Shown piece after piece: positions 17,147-25,643 of a DNA stretch of 37,221 nt (the stretch's first letter is position 1; every line of letters starts with the position of its first letter). A program made the translations under genes and the position numbers. The stretch comes from an uncultured Clostridia bacterium (GTDB taxonomy: Bacteria > Bacillota > Clostridia > TANB77 > CAG-508). The stretch spans positions 1 to 37,221 of the forward strand of contig CATKGX010000110.1 of assembly GCA_949747775.1 (NCBI GenBank). Reading direction: 5' to 3'. The notes under the pieces are model-generated. The model was not told where the DNA came from and did no database searches. It worked only from the letters and a program-made list of their open reading frames with translations.

Positions 17147-17170
17147 TAGTAAAACTGGTAATATTAAATA

Positions 17171-17199
17171 TTGACAAGTAGATTAAAAGAAAATATAAT
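17171..17199 (+). promoter_or_regulatory. Consensus sigma-A promoter for the second YfhO gene
   Basis: Perfect TTGACA, 17-base spacer, perfect TATAAT, 35 bases before the start codon at 17235. Confidence 0.85.
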
Positions 17200-17234
17200 T
17201 TAAACTTAGAAATATAACTAAGAAAGGGAAACTA

Positions 17235-19940
17235 ATGGAAGAAAATAGCGTTTGCAAAAAAGATAAGAAAATCTATTTACAATATACAATATTATTTGCT
17301 GTAATTAGTTTGGCAGTCTTTGCAATATTTATTAAGCTAAATAAAGGATTTATATGGGAAAGAGATGGTTTCAAACAACATTACATTATTTTATATGATT
17401 TTAATCAAATGATGCGTAGCCTATTTCAGAATGGATTTTCTACTTTTTCTTGGAATATGGGGCTGGGGCTAGATGTAATAGGTCAATATTCTTATTATGT
17501 ATTAGGAGATCCATTTGCGTATATTAGCTTATTATTTCCAATAGAACGTTTAGAAACAATTTATAGCGTACTGGTTATTTTGCGTATGTATTGTGTAGGG
17601 TTAGCCTTTATAATGTATTGTAGATACCAAGGGAAAAACAAAGGAAATACATTAATTGGAACAATTATTTATACCTTTGGAGGCTTTGTTTTATGGGCAG
17701 GTATAAGGCATCCATATTTTACGAATGCAGCAATTCTATTACCACTAACTTTTATTGGAATAGATAAGCTTTTAAAGGAAAATAAAAAAGTTTATTTAAT
17801 ATTAATTACAATGCTTGCAATGGTTAATAATTATTACTTTTTCTATATGATAGCAATTATTGATGTGATTTATGCAGTTGTAAAATATATGGTAGAATAT
17901 AATGAAGGAATAAAAGTCTTTTTCAAAAAAGCAGGAACAGCGATGCTATGTTACTTGATAGGAATATTGATGGCAAGTATTATTTTGCTACCAACAATAT
18001 ATGCTTTTTTAAATTCAACAAGAACGGGGTATGAACAAACTTATTTATATGGTTCTGGGGCTTACAAAAATTTTTATATGGGACTTATTTGCATGAGACA
18101 TAGCCATTGGACAATTATTGGTTTGTCTTCTATTATTCTTTTGATGATACCAATATTATTTACAAAACGAAAAGAAAAAGAGGCAAAAACATTTTGGATT
18201 TTATTAGTAATTACAACAATAATGTTGATAGTGCCAGTTGTGTCATCTATAATGAATGGTTTTTCTTTTCCAAATAATAGATGGATATTTGCTTATTCTT
18301 TTATTTTATCATATATTGTTACAATTTGTTTTAACCAAAAGCTAGACTATTCTAAAAAACAAATAAAGATAATGACTATTTTTGTAGCAATTTATTGTTT
18401 GATTGGAATGTGCATAACAAAGCTAAGGGTTATAACATATTTGGATTTTTATGCTTCTATGGGATTTTGTGTACTGATGTGGTTAGTAATTGTATTAAGT
18501 AATACGAAACAAAAGAAATTGACCATATTATTAAAATATAACGAAATTTTTATGATACTACTAATTATATGTAATATATGGACAACATCATATGGGTTAT
18601 ATCATGGTAATAAAAAGAATAGTGGATATGCAAAAGAATTTTTAAATAACCATTCTGTTATGCAAAAGAGTAATACATTAAAAGGGAAAATGAAACATTT
18701 TAAAGAAGCAATTGACTATATAAAAGAAAATGACAAAGAGTTTTATAGGATAGCAAAATGTGATGGAACAAACCAAAATTTATCACTTCTTTATGATTAT
18801 CATGGAATTCAATCATTTTTGTCCATTGGAAATGGAAGCATATATGATTTTACGCGTAGCCTAGAAGATATCAATCATTTGTCAACACTTTGTATTAATG
18901 GAGTGGATAGAAGAACACAAGCAATGACAATGCTAGGAACAAAGTATTATATATGTCATAAAAAGGCAGTAGCTTATGTTCCTTATGGATATGAGTTATA
19001 TAAAGAAATAGGCGATACTCAAATTTATAAAAATAGATATCATGTTTCTATGGGGATGTTTTATGATAATTATTTGTTAAAGGAAGAATACAATAAACTT
19101 TCTCCACTACAAAGAGAACAGGTGCTATTAACAAGTGCTGTAATAGAAGAAGAGAATCATTTGGTGGAAAAACAAGAAAATATTGAAAAATACGTAGACA
19201 ATATAGTGCGTTTGAATTATCAAGAAAAAGAGAACAAAATTCAAAAGAATCAAATTAATGTAAAAGATAATAATGAAGAGATTACTTTAATTGTAGATGA
19301 TATAAAACCAAATACAGAAATATATTTAAGTATAAAAAATCTAAAATATACTTCAAAAAGAAAGAAAAAAGATTTTCAGATAAAAGCATCGTTTCAAGGA
19401 GTTAGCAATAGTGAAAATGTATTAGATAAACTTTCATCAGCATACTACGTAGATGATTCAGACATTTTGATGAATTTAGGAGTTGTTAAGGGAAAAGCAA
19501 ATCATAAATTAAAAATTACATTCAATAATAAAGGGAAATATTCTTTTGATAACTTGGAAATACTTGCTGTGCCGATGGGACAATATGAAGAAAAAGTAAG
19601 TAAGATAAGACAAAATGAAATGAAGAATATACGATATGGCAATCAATTTGTAAAAGGAGAATTGAACAATCAAAAAAATGGAATTTTACAAATTTCAACT
19701 TCGTATTCAGATGGATGGAAAGCTTTTGTAGATGGAAAGGAAACTGAAGTAATAAAAGTAAATAAAGGATTTATTGGGATTGTGGTAGAAGCGGGAAAAC
19801 ATGAAATAGAGTTTAGATATGAGACACCATACCTTAAATTAGGAATTGTACTATCAATTATAGGAACAATTGCACTAATAGGAGTTATTATTTTTGAAAA
19901 AACAAATTTGAAAAATAGACTATTTAAGGTTACAAAATAA
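17235..19940 (+). CDS. YfhO-family membrane glycosyltransferase (second copy)
   Basis: Paralog of the protein at 7767-10532, 901 residues, with the same plan: N-terminal helix (about 14-34), the acidic loop GFIWERDG with Asp44, a polytopic region to about residue 450, a soluble region, and a last helix near 870-893 after the STSYSDGWKAFVDGK block. Predicted role: a GT-C enzyme adding a lipid-carried sugar to an extracytoplasmic polymer. It has its own perfect promoter and no GtrB next to it, but two GtrB/CsbB-like enzymes lie about 10 kb upstream, so each YfhO may be matched to one of them. That pairing is inference. ATG follows AAAGGGAAAC. Confidence 0.88.
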   Translation: MEENSVCKKDKKIYLQYTILFAVISLAVFAIFIKLNKGFIWERDGFKQHYIILYDFNQMMRSLFQNGFSTFSWNMGLGLDVIGQYSYYVLGDPFAYISLLFPIERLETIYSVLVILRMYCVGLAFIMYCRYQGKNKGNTLIGTIIYTFGGFVLWAGIRHPYFTNAAILLPLTFIGIDKLLKENKKVYLILITMLAMVNNYYFFYMIAIIDVIYAVVKYMVEYNEGIKVFFKKAGTAMLCYLIGILMASIILLPTIYAFLNSTRTGYEQTYLYGSGAYKNFYMGLICMRHSHWTIIGLSSIILLMIPILFTKRKEKEAKTFWILLVITTIMLIVPVVSSIMNGFSFPNNRWIFAYSFILSYIVTICFNQKLDYSKKQIKIMTIFVAIYCLIGMCITKLRVITYLDFYASMGFCVLMWLVIVLSNTKQKKLTILLKYNEIFMILLIICNIWTTSYGLYHGNKKNSGYAKEFLNNHSVMQKSNTLKGKMKHFKEAIDYIKENDKEFYRIAKCDGTNQNLSLLYDYHGIQSFLSIGNGSIYDFTRSLEDINHLSTLCINGVDRRTQAMTMLGTKYYICHKKAVAYVPYGYELYKEIGDTQIYKNRYHVSMGMFYDNYLLKEEYNKLSPLQREQVLLTSAVIEEENHLVEKQENIEKYVDNIVRLNYQEKENKIQKNQINVKDNNEEITLIVDDIKPNTEIYLSIKNLKYTSKRKKKDFQIKASFQGVSNSENVLDKLSSAYYVDDSDILMNLGVVKGKANHKLKITFNNKGKYSFDNLEILAVPMGQYEEKVSKIRQNEMKNIRYGNQFVKGELNNQKNGILQISTSYSDGWKAFVDGKETEVIKVNKGFIGIVVEAGKHEIEFRYETPYLKLGIVLSIIGTIALIGVIIFEKTNLKNRLFKVTK

Positions 19941-19950
19941 ATAAAATTGT

Positions 19951-19979
19951 TTGACTTTTGTAATATTTTGCCCTATAAT
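19951..19979 (+). promoter_or_regulatory. Promoter for the 54-residue membrane protein
   Basis: TTGACT, 17-base spacer, perfect TATAAT, 32 bases before the start codon at 20012. Confidence 0.8.
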
Positions 19980-20011
19980 AAAGATATGCTGATAAAAGGA
20001 GAAAAAACAAT

Positions 20012-20176
20012 ATGATAGCTAAATTATGGAAAAAAGCGTTATTATTTATATTAATGATTGCATGTTTATTTAATATTGTAAACAAATTAGTTCACAAAGC
20101 TTCATTAGAAAGAGAACTAGAAAGTTCAGCACAATATATTCAAGAACAGAAACTAAAAAATGCATTACAAGATTAA
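20012..20176 (+). CDS. Small single-pass membrane protein (54 residues)
   Basis: Short gene supported by a strong promoter and an AAAAGGAG ribosome site 8 bases before the ATG. The protein has a basic start (MIAKLWKK), one hydrophobic helix at about residues 9-24, then a charged, helix-prone tail rich in Glu, Gln, Lys and Leu. This is the layout of small membrane-anchored helical proteins. I do not recognise a family. It sits alone between YfhO and rpmE, each with its own promoter, so its genomic context gives no role. The coding frame is closed by TAA and is well separated from neighbours. Confidence 0.6.
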   Translation: MIAKLWKKALLFILMIACLFNIVNKLVHKASLERELESSAQYIQEQKLKNALQD

Positions 20177-20190
20177 TTTACAAATAATGC

Positions 20191-20219
20191 TTGAAAATTG
20201 ATAAAAGATATGTTATTAT
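20191..20219 (+). promoter_or_regulatory. rpmE promoter
   Basis: TTGAAA, 17-base spacer, TATTAT, 46 bases before the rpmE ATG. Confidence 0.65.
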
Positions 20220-20264
20220 ATAATATAGGTTTTTTTATTAAAGTAAGGGAGAGGTGAATACAAA

Positions 20265-20465
20265 ATGAGAGAAGGATTACATCCAAATTATACAGAGACA
20301 ACAATTACTTGTGCTTGTGGTAATGTAATGAATGTAGGTTCAACAAAACAAGATATGAAAGTAGACGTTTGTTCAAAATGTCATCCATTCTGGACAGGTA
20401 ATTTAAAAAGAGAAACAACTGGTGGTAGAGCAGATAAATTTAAAAAGAAATATGGACTTGCATAA
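20265..20465 (+). CDS. rpmE: 50S ribosomal protein L31, zinc-binding type
   Basis: Ribosomal protein L31, 66 residues, of the large subunit at the intersubunit bridge. It starts MREGLHPNY and carries the zinc-binding (C+) cysteine set Cys16, Cys18, Cys36 and Cys39. The HPFWTGNLK block and the GGRADKFKKKYG tail are typical of L31. Length is normal. ATG follows GGGAGAGGTG. The gene has its own promoter and is followed by a hairpin that includes the ribosome site of the next gene. Confidence 0.97.
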   Translation: MREGLHPNYTETTITCACGNVMNVGSTKQDMKVDVCSKCHPFWTGNLKRETTGGRADKFKKKYGLA

Positions 20466-20490
20466 TTTAAAAATATGCATAAAAAAAGCT

Positions 20491-20523
20491 AAAAACTCCA
20501 ATATATGTTATATAGGAGTTTTT
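20491..20523 (+). terminator. Hairpin after rpmE that contains the next ribosome site
   Basis: Stem AAAAACTCC (20491-20499) and GGAGTTTTT (20515-20523), 15-base loop, T-rich 3' side. It looks like an intrinsic terminator for rpmE. The right arm includes AGGAG (20514-20518), the ribosome site for the gene at 20529, so it may also limit translation of read-through RNA. Confidence 0.65.
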
Positions 20524-20528
20524 ATTTT

Positions 20529-20816
20529 ATGTCAAAAAAGAAAATAGTAAAAGAATTGAATAGAAAATTGGATAATATTAATTATATTTTATCTAAAAAT
20601 CATGTTTTGGACTTAGTGGAACTATTGGGAAACAGAAAAGAGCTCTTTTTTAGAAACTTATGGTCTGGAGTTGCAAAAGGAATTGGAATTGGCATTGGAG
20701 TCACAGTCATTACAGCTATACTAGTTATTCTTTTGCAAAAAATAGTAACACTTAATATTCCAGTAATTGGAGAATATATTGCAGATATTGTAGATATAGT
20801 AGAAAGAAGTAGATAA
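20529..20816 (+). CDS. DUF5665 family membrane protein
   Basis: Small membrane protein of 95 residues, function unknown. It has a charged N-terminal part (residues 1-40), then LWSGVAKGIGIGIG leading into a membrane helix at about 45-72, and a NIPVIGEYIADIV C-terminus, which is how I place it in DUF5665, common in Clostridia. I chose ATG 20529 (MSKKK) because AGGAG lies 10 bases before it; the earlier frame start at 20505 lies before that site. Expression may depend on read-through of the rpmE hairpin. It is followed by rpiA, perhaps in the same transcript. Confidence 0.8.
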   Translation: MSKKKIVKELNRKLDNINYILSKNHVLDLVELLGNRKELFFRNLWSGVAKGIGIGIGVTVITAILVILLQKIVTLNIPVIGEYIADIVDIVERSR

Positions 20817-20909
20817 AGTTTGTGATTTTGAATGGACAAGACTAGAAAAATAATATATAATAGCTTCAAAGTAAATGAAAAAACAATAAATAAGTCAAGG
20901 AGGGTAAAG

Positions 20910-21605
20910 ATGGACTGGAACAAGGAAATACTTACTAAGATTGATTTTGATAAAATAAACAATAAAGAAGAAAAGGAAAAAGTAGCATTGAAAATAGCAG
21001 GTAAGGTTCAAGAAGGTGATGTTATTGGATTTGGTTCAGGTTCTACTTCATATTTAACAATTTATGCAATTGCAGATAAAATGAAGAAAGAACATATAAA
21101 AATAACAGCAATTCCTACTTCTTACGAAACTGAAATGCTATGCCACTATTTACAAATACCAACAGCTACTTTATTAGAACAAAGACCAGATTGGAGCTTT
21201 GATGGAGCAGACGAGGTAAATGAAGAAAAATGGCTTATTAAAGGAAGAGGAGGAGCAATGTATAGAGAAAAATTAAACATTGCAAATTCTAAAATTACAT
21301 ATGTTTTAGTTGATAGTAGCAAGATAGTAGAAAAATTAGGTAGTCATTTTGACGTTCCTGTTGAAGTAGAACCAAGTGCAATCAATCACGTAAAAGAAGA
21401 GTTAATGCTGTTAGGAACGAAAGAAGTTAATATTAGAAAAGCAGTATCAAAAGATGGACCAGTGATTACAGAAAAAGGAAATATTATATTAGATGCAAAA
21501 TTTGAAAATATTTCAGAGCATTTAGAAAAAGATATAAAATCGATTACAGGAGTAATAGAAAGCGGATTATTTATAGGATATCCTGTAGAAATTATAAGTG
21601 CTTAA
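20910..21605 (+). CDS. rpiA: Ribose-5-phosphate isomerase A
   Basis: Interconverts ribose-5-phosphate and ribulose-5-phosphate in the pentose phosphate pathway, in the cytosol. With ATG 20910 the protein has 231 residues, the normal RpiA length. Active-site blocks: GFGSGST at 40-46 (phosphate binding), DGADEV at 98-103 and KGRGGAMYREK at 111-121 with the catalytic-Glu position at 120. I chose ATG 20910 since AAGGAGGG lies 6 bases before it; an extension to 20832 adds 26 low-complexity basic residues without a ribosome site. Neighbours are unrelated housekeeping genes. Confidence 0.95.
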   Translation: MDWNKEILTKIDFDKINNKEEKEKVALKIAGKVQEGDVIGFGSGSTSYLTIYAIADKMKKEHIKITAIPTSYETEMLCHYLQIPTATLLEQRPDWSFDGADEVNEEKWLIKGRGGAMYREKLNIANSKITYVLVDSSKIVEKLGSHFDVPVEVEPSAINHVKEELMLLGTKEVNIRKAVSKDGPVITEKGNIILDAKFENISEHLEKDIKSITGVIESGLFIGYPVEIISA

Positions 21606-21652
21606 AAATGAAAAAGGATATAAAAAAATAAACTAAGAATTGGAGAAAAATT

Positions 21653-22787
21653 ATGTGGGGAGACATTGTAATTGCGTTTTTGTTAGCATTTATTACTGCA
21701 TTTGTTATGACACCTCATACAATGAGATGGGCAAAAAAAGTAGGGGCAATTGACATGCCAAATGATAGAAGAGTTAATAAAAAACCAATGCCAAGGTTAC
21801 GGAGGTTTAGCGGTAATTGCTGGCTTTTTTATATCAGCAATTTATTTATTAATTATTATGAATTTTGAAAATACCATTAATATTTTTGAAGCAGACAGAT
21901 ATTGGCTAAAATTGTTTGGCTTTTTTACAGGAATTTTGGTATTAGGCATTGTTTGCTATATCGATGATGTAAAAGGCGTTCCAAGTGGTATAAAATTAAT
22001 GGCTCAAATTGTAGCGGCTATTATTGTAGTGGCGTCAGGGGTTAGAATTGGAGATTTTACAATACCATTTGTTAATAATAAAATTGCAATAGGAGAGCCA
22101 TTTTCATATGTTTTAACAATTGGATGGATTGTAGGAATTACGAATGCAATTAATTTAATAGATGGACTAGATGGACTATCATCAGGAGTCTCATTAATTT
22201 CGTGTTTATCACTTTTGATAATTTTTTCATTAAACAATTCGCCAATTATTGCAACAGTGTTAATTACAGCGCTTGCAGGAGCTATTGTTGGTTTTTTACC
22301 ATTTAATTTTAGTCCAGCAAAAACTTTTATAGGAGATACTGGTTCAAATTTTATGGGCTTTTCACTTGCAATTATTTCTATATTAGGAGTCGCCAAAACA
22401 TATACAGCAATTGTTTTAATTGCACCAATTATTGTTTTAGCACTTCCAATATTTGATACACTATTTGCAATTGTTAGAAGAGTGGTAAAAGGAAAATCAA
22501 TAAAAGCAGTGCTTAAGCCAGATAAAGGACATCTGCACCATAGACTAATGCAAAGAGGATATACGCAAAAACAAGCAGTTTTAATTATGTATGGAATTAC
22601 TGCAATTTTAGGTATGTTTGCTATTATTTTATTGGAAAGTGGTATTTGGAAAGCTTTATCGTTTGCTCTTTTAATTGTAGCAATTACCGCAATTGGATAC
22701 AAAGATATTGTAAGAGTGATGTCAGATAAATTAGAAAAAGAGATAGAGACAGAAGAAATTAGTAAACGTAAACGTGATAACGTGTAA
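21653..22787 (+). CDS. tagO: UDP-GlcNAc:undecaprenyl-phosphate GlcNAc-1-phosphate transferase (TagO/WecA type), apparent +1 frameshift
   Basis: Polytopic enzyme that would start wall teichoic acid or similar polymers by placing GlcNAc-1-phosphate on undecaprenyl phosphate. Frame one runs 21653-21868 and frame two is open to 22787. They join at CGG 21800-21802: skipping the C gives [16 protein letters not shown], the conserved family block, and a 377-residue protein. Further motifs in frame two: [31 protein letters not shown] and the cytosolic [11 protein letters not shown] loop of the WecA/MraY family. Nothing else is broken. ATG follows GGAG. TagO fits the tagD and glycerophosphotransferase genes of this window. 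Either the base is an error or a mutation, or translation shifts at CGG. Confidence 0.85.
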
Positions 22788-22804
22788 ATAGAGGTGACGC
22801 AAAA

Positions 22805-23809
22805 ATGGAAGAAGACAGATTAATTAGTCCAGAGATATCAGATATTAGTGAAGAACGATTAGAAAATTCATTAAGACCAAAAAAGTTAGAAGAATATATT
22901 GGTCAAGATAAAGTAAAAGAGAATTTAAAAGTATATATAGAGGCTGCGAAAAAAAGAGGCGAGCCTCTTGACCATGTTTTACTATATGGCCCTCCTGGAC
23001 TGGGAAAGACAACACTTTCTAATATTATTTCTAATGAAATGAATTCAAATATCAAAATTACATCAGGACCTGCTATTGAAAAGCCAGGAGATTTAGCTGC
23101 GCTATTGACTAATTTATCGGAATTTGATGTATTATTCATTGATGAAATTCATCGTTTAAATAAAAGTGTAGAAGAAATTTTATATCCAGCACTTGAAGAC
23201 TATACATTAGATATTATGATAGGAAAAGGTCCAAGTGCAAGGTCTATTAGACTTGATTTGCCTAAATTTACATTAATTGGAGCAACAACAAAAGCAGGCT
23301 CTTTAGCAACACCATTAAGAGATAGATTTGGAATAGTTAATCGTTTAGAATTATATAATACAAAAGACTTAACAACGATTGTAACAAGATCTGCTGGTAT
23401 ATTAGAAGTAAATATTGACCATGATTCAGCAATAGAAATAGCGAAAAGGTCAAGAGGAACTCCTAGAATTGCCAATAGATTATTAAAAAGAGTAAGAGAT
23501 TATGCTTCTGTTTTAGGGAATGGAGATATTACACTAGATATTACAAAAATTGCATTAAATAAGCTAGAAATTGATGATAGAGGATTAGATGATATTGACA
23601 GAAGAATACTAGAAACAATGATTATAAGGTATCAAGGAAGACCAGTAGGGATAGAAACAATTGCAACAACAATTGGGGAAGAAGCAGATACAGTGGAAGA
23701 TGTATATGAACCATATTTAATACAAATAGGTTTTATTGCACGTACAGTAAGAGGAAGGATTCCACTTCCAGCAGCATATGAACATATTGGAGTAAAGTTT
23801 GAAGGATAA
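22805..23809 (+). CDS. ruvB: Holliday junction branch-migration ATPase RuvB
   Basis: AAA+ motor that drives branch migration at Holliday junctions with RuvA, 334 residues, usual length. Walker A GPPGLGKT at 62-69, Walker B FIDEIH with Asp113-Glu114, sensor 1 LIGATTKAG, the arginine finger in PLRDRFGI, and the C-terminal winged helix ending [21 protein letters not shown] 22805 follows GAGGTGA. It lies 17 bases after the tagO-type gene and 29 bases before queH, so it is part of a longer transcription unit. No ruvA or ruvC is present in this window. Confidence 0.97.
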   Translation: MEEDRLISPEISDISEERLENSLRPKKLEEYIGQDKVKENLKVYIEAAKKRGEPLDHVLLYGPPGLGKTTLSNIISNEMNSNIKITSGPAIEKPGDLAALLTNLSEFDVLFIDEIHRLNKSVEEILYPALEDYTLDIMIGKGPSARSIRLDLPKFTLIGATTKAGSLATPLRDRFGIVNRLELYNTKDLTTIVTRSAGILEVNIDHDSAIEIAKRSRGTPRIANRLLKRVRDYASVLGNGDITLDITKIALNKLEIDDRGLDDIDRRILETMIIRYQGRPVGIETIATTIGEEADTVEDVYEPYLIQIGFIARTVRGRIPLPAAYEHIGVKFEG

Positions 23810-23838
23810 ATGATATATAATAAAAAAGGAGCCAAAAA

Positions 23839-24873
23839 ATGAAATTATTAATGCATACTTGTTGTGCACCTTGCAGTGTATATTGTATCGATAGTTTAAG
23901 AAAAGAAGGAATTGAACCTACCATATATTGGTTTAATCCAAATATACATCCTTATACAGAATATAAAGCACGAAAAAACTGCCTAAAAGAATATACAAAG
24001 GCAATTGGAATAGAGGCTATTTTTGAAGAAAACTATGGTTTAGATGAATTTTGTAAAAATGTAGTAAATGATTTAAAAAATCGTTGTACAACATATTGTT
24101 ACAAAGTTCGAATGGAACAAACTGTAAAATATGCGAAAGAACATGGATATGATAGTTTTACAACAACACTTTTGGTAAGTCCTTATCAGCAACATGAGGC
24201 ATTAAAAGAGCTATGTGAGAAACTAGCTAAAAAATATGAAATAGAATTTGTATATAGAGATTTTAGAATAGGGTTTAGAGAAGGACAAGCAAAAGCAAGA
24301 GAGTTAGGCTTATATATGCAAAAATATTGTGGTTGTATATTTTCAGAGGAAAGTAGATATAATTGCCATAATTCAGCAAAACCAGAGTTGCCAGCAGGTT
24401 ACGAGCACCCTAGTAGAACGAATATACAAGTAAAAAGAATAGAAAATAAAGATGATTATATCGACCTATTATTAGAAGCAGATCCATCAAAAGAAATGAT
24501 TTCCAAGTATTTGAACGATTCTGATGTATATGGATTAAAAGTAGATGAAGAAATAGTTTCTTTAGCAGTAATTTTGCCTATTTCTAGAAATACATTAGAA
24601 TTAAAAAATTTAGTTACCAAAGAAGAACATAGAAATAAAGGATATAGCAAAAAGCTACTAAAATCATTATGTGGTAATTATAAACAAAAATATAGTAAAA
24701 TGATAGTTGGAACAACGGAAAACAATATTCCATTCTATGTAAAGCAAGGATTTGATCAATATGAGAAAACAATAAAAAATTTCTTTATAGATAATTATGA
24801 AGAAGAAATATGGGATGGAGATTTACATTGTACTGATTTAATATACTATTTAAAAGATTTAAAAAAGAAATAA
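23839..24873 (+). CDS. queH: Epoxyqueuosine reductase QueH fused to a GNAT acetyltransferase domain
   Basis: Residues 1 to about 185 are QueH (DUF208), which reduces epoxyqueuosine to queuosine in tRNA using an iron-sulfur centre: HTCCAPCS with Cys8-Cys9, Cys83 and Cys87 in RCTTYCYKVR, STTLLVSPYQ-like FTTTLLVSPYQ, FRIGF, and YCGCIFSEESRY. The C-terminal part (about 195-344) looks like a GNAT N-acetyltransferase, with VTKEEHRNKGYSKKLLKSL as the acetyl-CoA loop and a TENNIPFYVKQGF segment. A stand-alone QueH is close to 200 residues, so this is a fusion. The GNAT substrate is unknown. ATG follows AAAAGGAG. A damaged copy of the last 30 codons recurs at about 25501-25590. Confidence 0.88.
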   Translation: MKLLMHTCCAPCSVYCIDSLRKEGIEPTIYWFNPNIHPYTEYKARKNCLKEYTKAIGIEAIFEENYGLDEFCKNVVNDLKNRCTTYCYKVRMEQTVKYAKEHGYDSFTTTLLVSPYQQHEALKELCEKLAKKYEIEFVYRDFRIGFREGQAKARELGLYMQKYCGCIFSEESRYNCHNSAKPELPAGYEHPSRTNIQVKRIENKDDYIDLLLEADPSKEMISKYLNDSDVYGLKVDEEIVSLAVILPISRNTLELKNLVTKEEHRNKGYSKKLLKSLCGNYKQKYSKMIVGTTENNIPFYVKQGFDQYEKTIKNFFIDNYEEEIWDGDLHCTDLIYYLKDLKKK

Positions 24874-24910
24874 GAGTTAATTATAAACTAGTAATTTGGA
24901 GGTATGGATT

Positions 24911-25366
24911 GTGATAACAAAAAATAAGTGTGGCTATGAATTACTTGAATATATCCCTTGTAATGAACAAGAGATAATCAATTATGAAAATGTTACAGGA
25001 GCTGGAATAGTAGTAAAAGTAAATGATGAATTTTTAATTGGTTTTAATAACTGGAGAAAGCAATGGGAAATACCAGCAGGTAGAATAGAAAAAGGTGAAA
25101 GTGCTAGACAAGCTGCTATAAGAGAATTATTGGAAGAAACACATCAAAAAGTTGAAAATATTGAATTTAAAGGATTATTTAAGAAGAAAAGACCTAATGG
25201 AGAAATTGTATATATGGCAATATTTTTATGTGTAAAAGATGGAATAGTCCCATTTGTAAAAAAAGAAGATGACGAAATGGATGAAATAAAATTATGGGAT
25301 TTAAAAGAAGATATTGGTTATGTTGATGAAATTGACTTAAAAATTATTAAAATTGTACAAGGATAA
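24911..25366 (+). CDS. NUDIX hydrolase
   Basis: Predicted pyrophosphohydrolase of 151 residues acting on a nucleoside diphosphate linked to another moiety. The NUDIX box is visible as G(RIEKG)E(SARQAAI)REL(L)EE, metal-binding Glu residues included, with His where Gly is common after it (EETHQKV). The start is GTG 24911, with GGAGG 8 bases upstream. An in-frame TTG at 24896 overlaps that ribosome site, and the ATG at 24904 soon meets a stop. Substrate not deducible. It lies 37 bases after queH, and decayed coding fragments follow immediately after its stop. Confidence 0.9.
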   Translation: MITKNKCGYELLEYIPCNEQEIINYENVTGAGIVVKVNDEFLIGFNNWRKQWEIPAGRIEKGESARQAAIRELLEETHQKVENIEFKGLFKKKRPNGEIVYMAIFLCVKDGIVPFVKKEDDEMDEIKLWDLKEDIGYVDEIDLKIIKIVQG

Positions 25367-25484
25367 CAATAATACAATTTATACAACTGATGATGGACAA
25401 GTTAAAATAGAAGTTAGTCTTGAAGAGGAAAATATTTGGCTTACTCAAATTTCAATGGCAGAACTATTTGATACAACAAAATAG
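25362..25484 (+). pseudogene. N-terminal remnant of a RhuM-family gene
   Basis: An open stretch of 40 codons reads DNNNTIYTTDDGQVKIEV..., then ENIWLTQISMAELFDTTK, then TAG. This matches the well-conserved N-terminus of RhuM-family (virulence RhuM, PF13310) proteins, which often lie near restriction or toxin-antitoxin loci. Nothing of the rest of the family follows. It overlaps the last codons of the NUDIX gene and has no start site, so it is a relic. Confidence 0.7.
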
Positions 25485-25600
25485 AAGCCTACATATAAAA
25501 AAATTTTTTATAGACAACTATGAAGAAAAAATAAAAGATGGCGAATTAGATTGTACTGATATATGATTCAAAAAATCTAAAAAAGAGATATTAAGAAAAG
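25485..25600 (+). pseudogene. Degenerate duplicate of the queH-GNAT 3' end
   Basis: From 25501 the frame KFFIDNYEEKIKDGELDCTDI followed by TGA parallels the tail of the queH-GNAT protein (NFFIDNYEEEIWDGDLHCTDL, 24778-24840) at DNA and protein level. The similarity continues past the stop as FKKSKKE-like codons with indels. It is a decayed partial copy joined directly to the RhuM relic. Confidence 0.7.
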
Positions 25601-25643
25601 TGCGAAAAGGATAAATAAAAGAACATAGAAAAGGAAAGTACTA

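Larger units (their letters stand above)
16690..17170. other. Intergenic region with two similar minus-strand promoters
   Basis: No convincing gene is present. The stretch holds the promoter of the 16129-16689 gene, an isolated terminator at 16821-16850, and a second minus-strand promoter at 17118-17146. Transcription from the latter would give an RNA of roughly 260-290 bases ending at that terminator. Only a 33-codon frame without a ribosome site lies within it. Confidence 0.5.

Noticed and set aside
22004..22702. Long minus-strand open frame opposite the tagO-type gene
   Set aside because: It lies opposite a conserved membrane-protein gene and has no ribosome site; its low-complexity Ile/Ala-rich product is a shadow of that gene.
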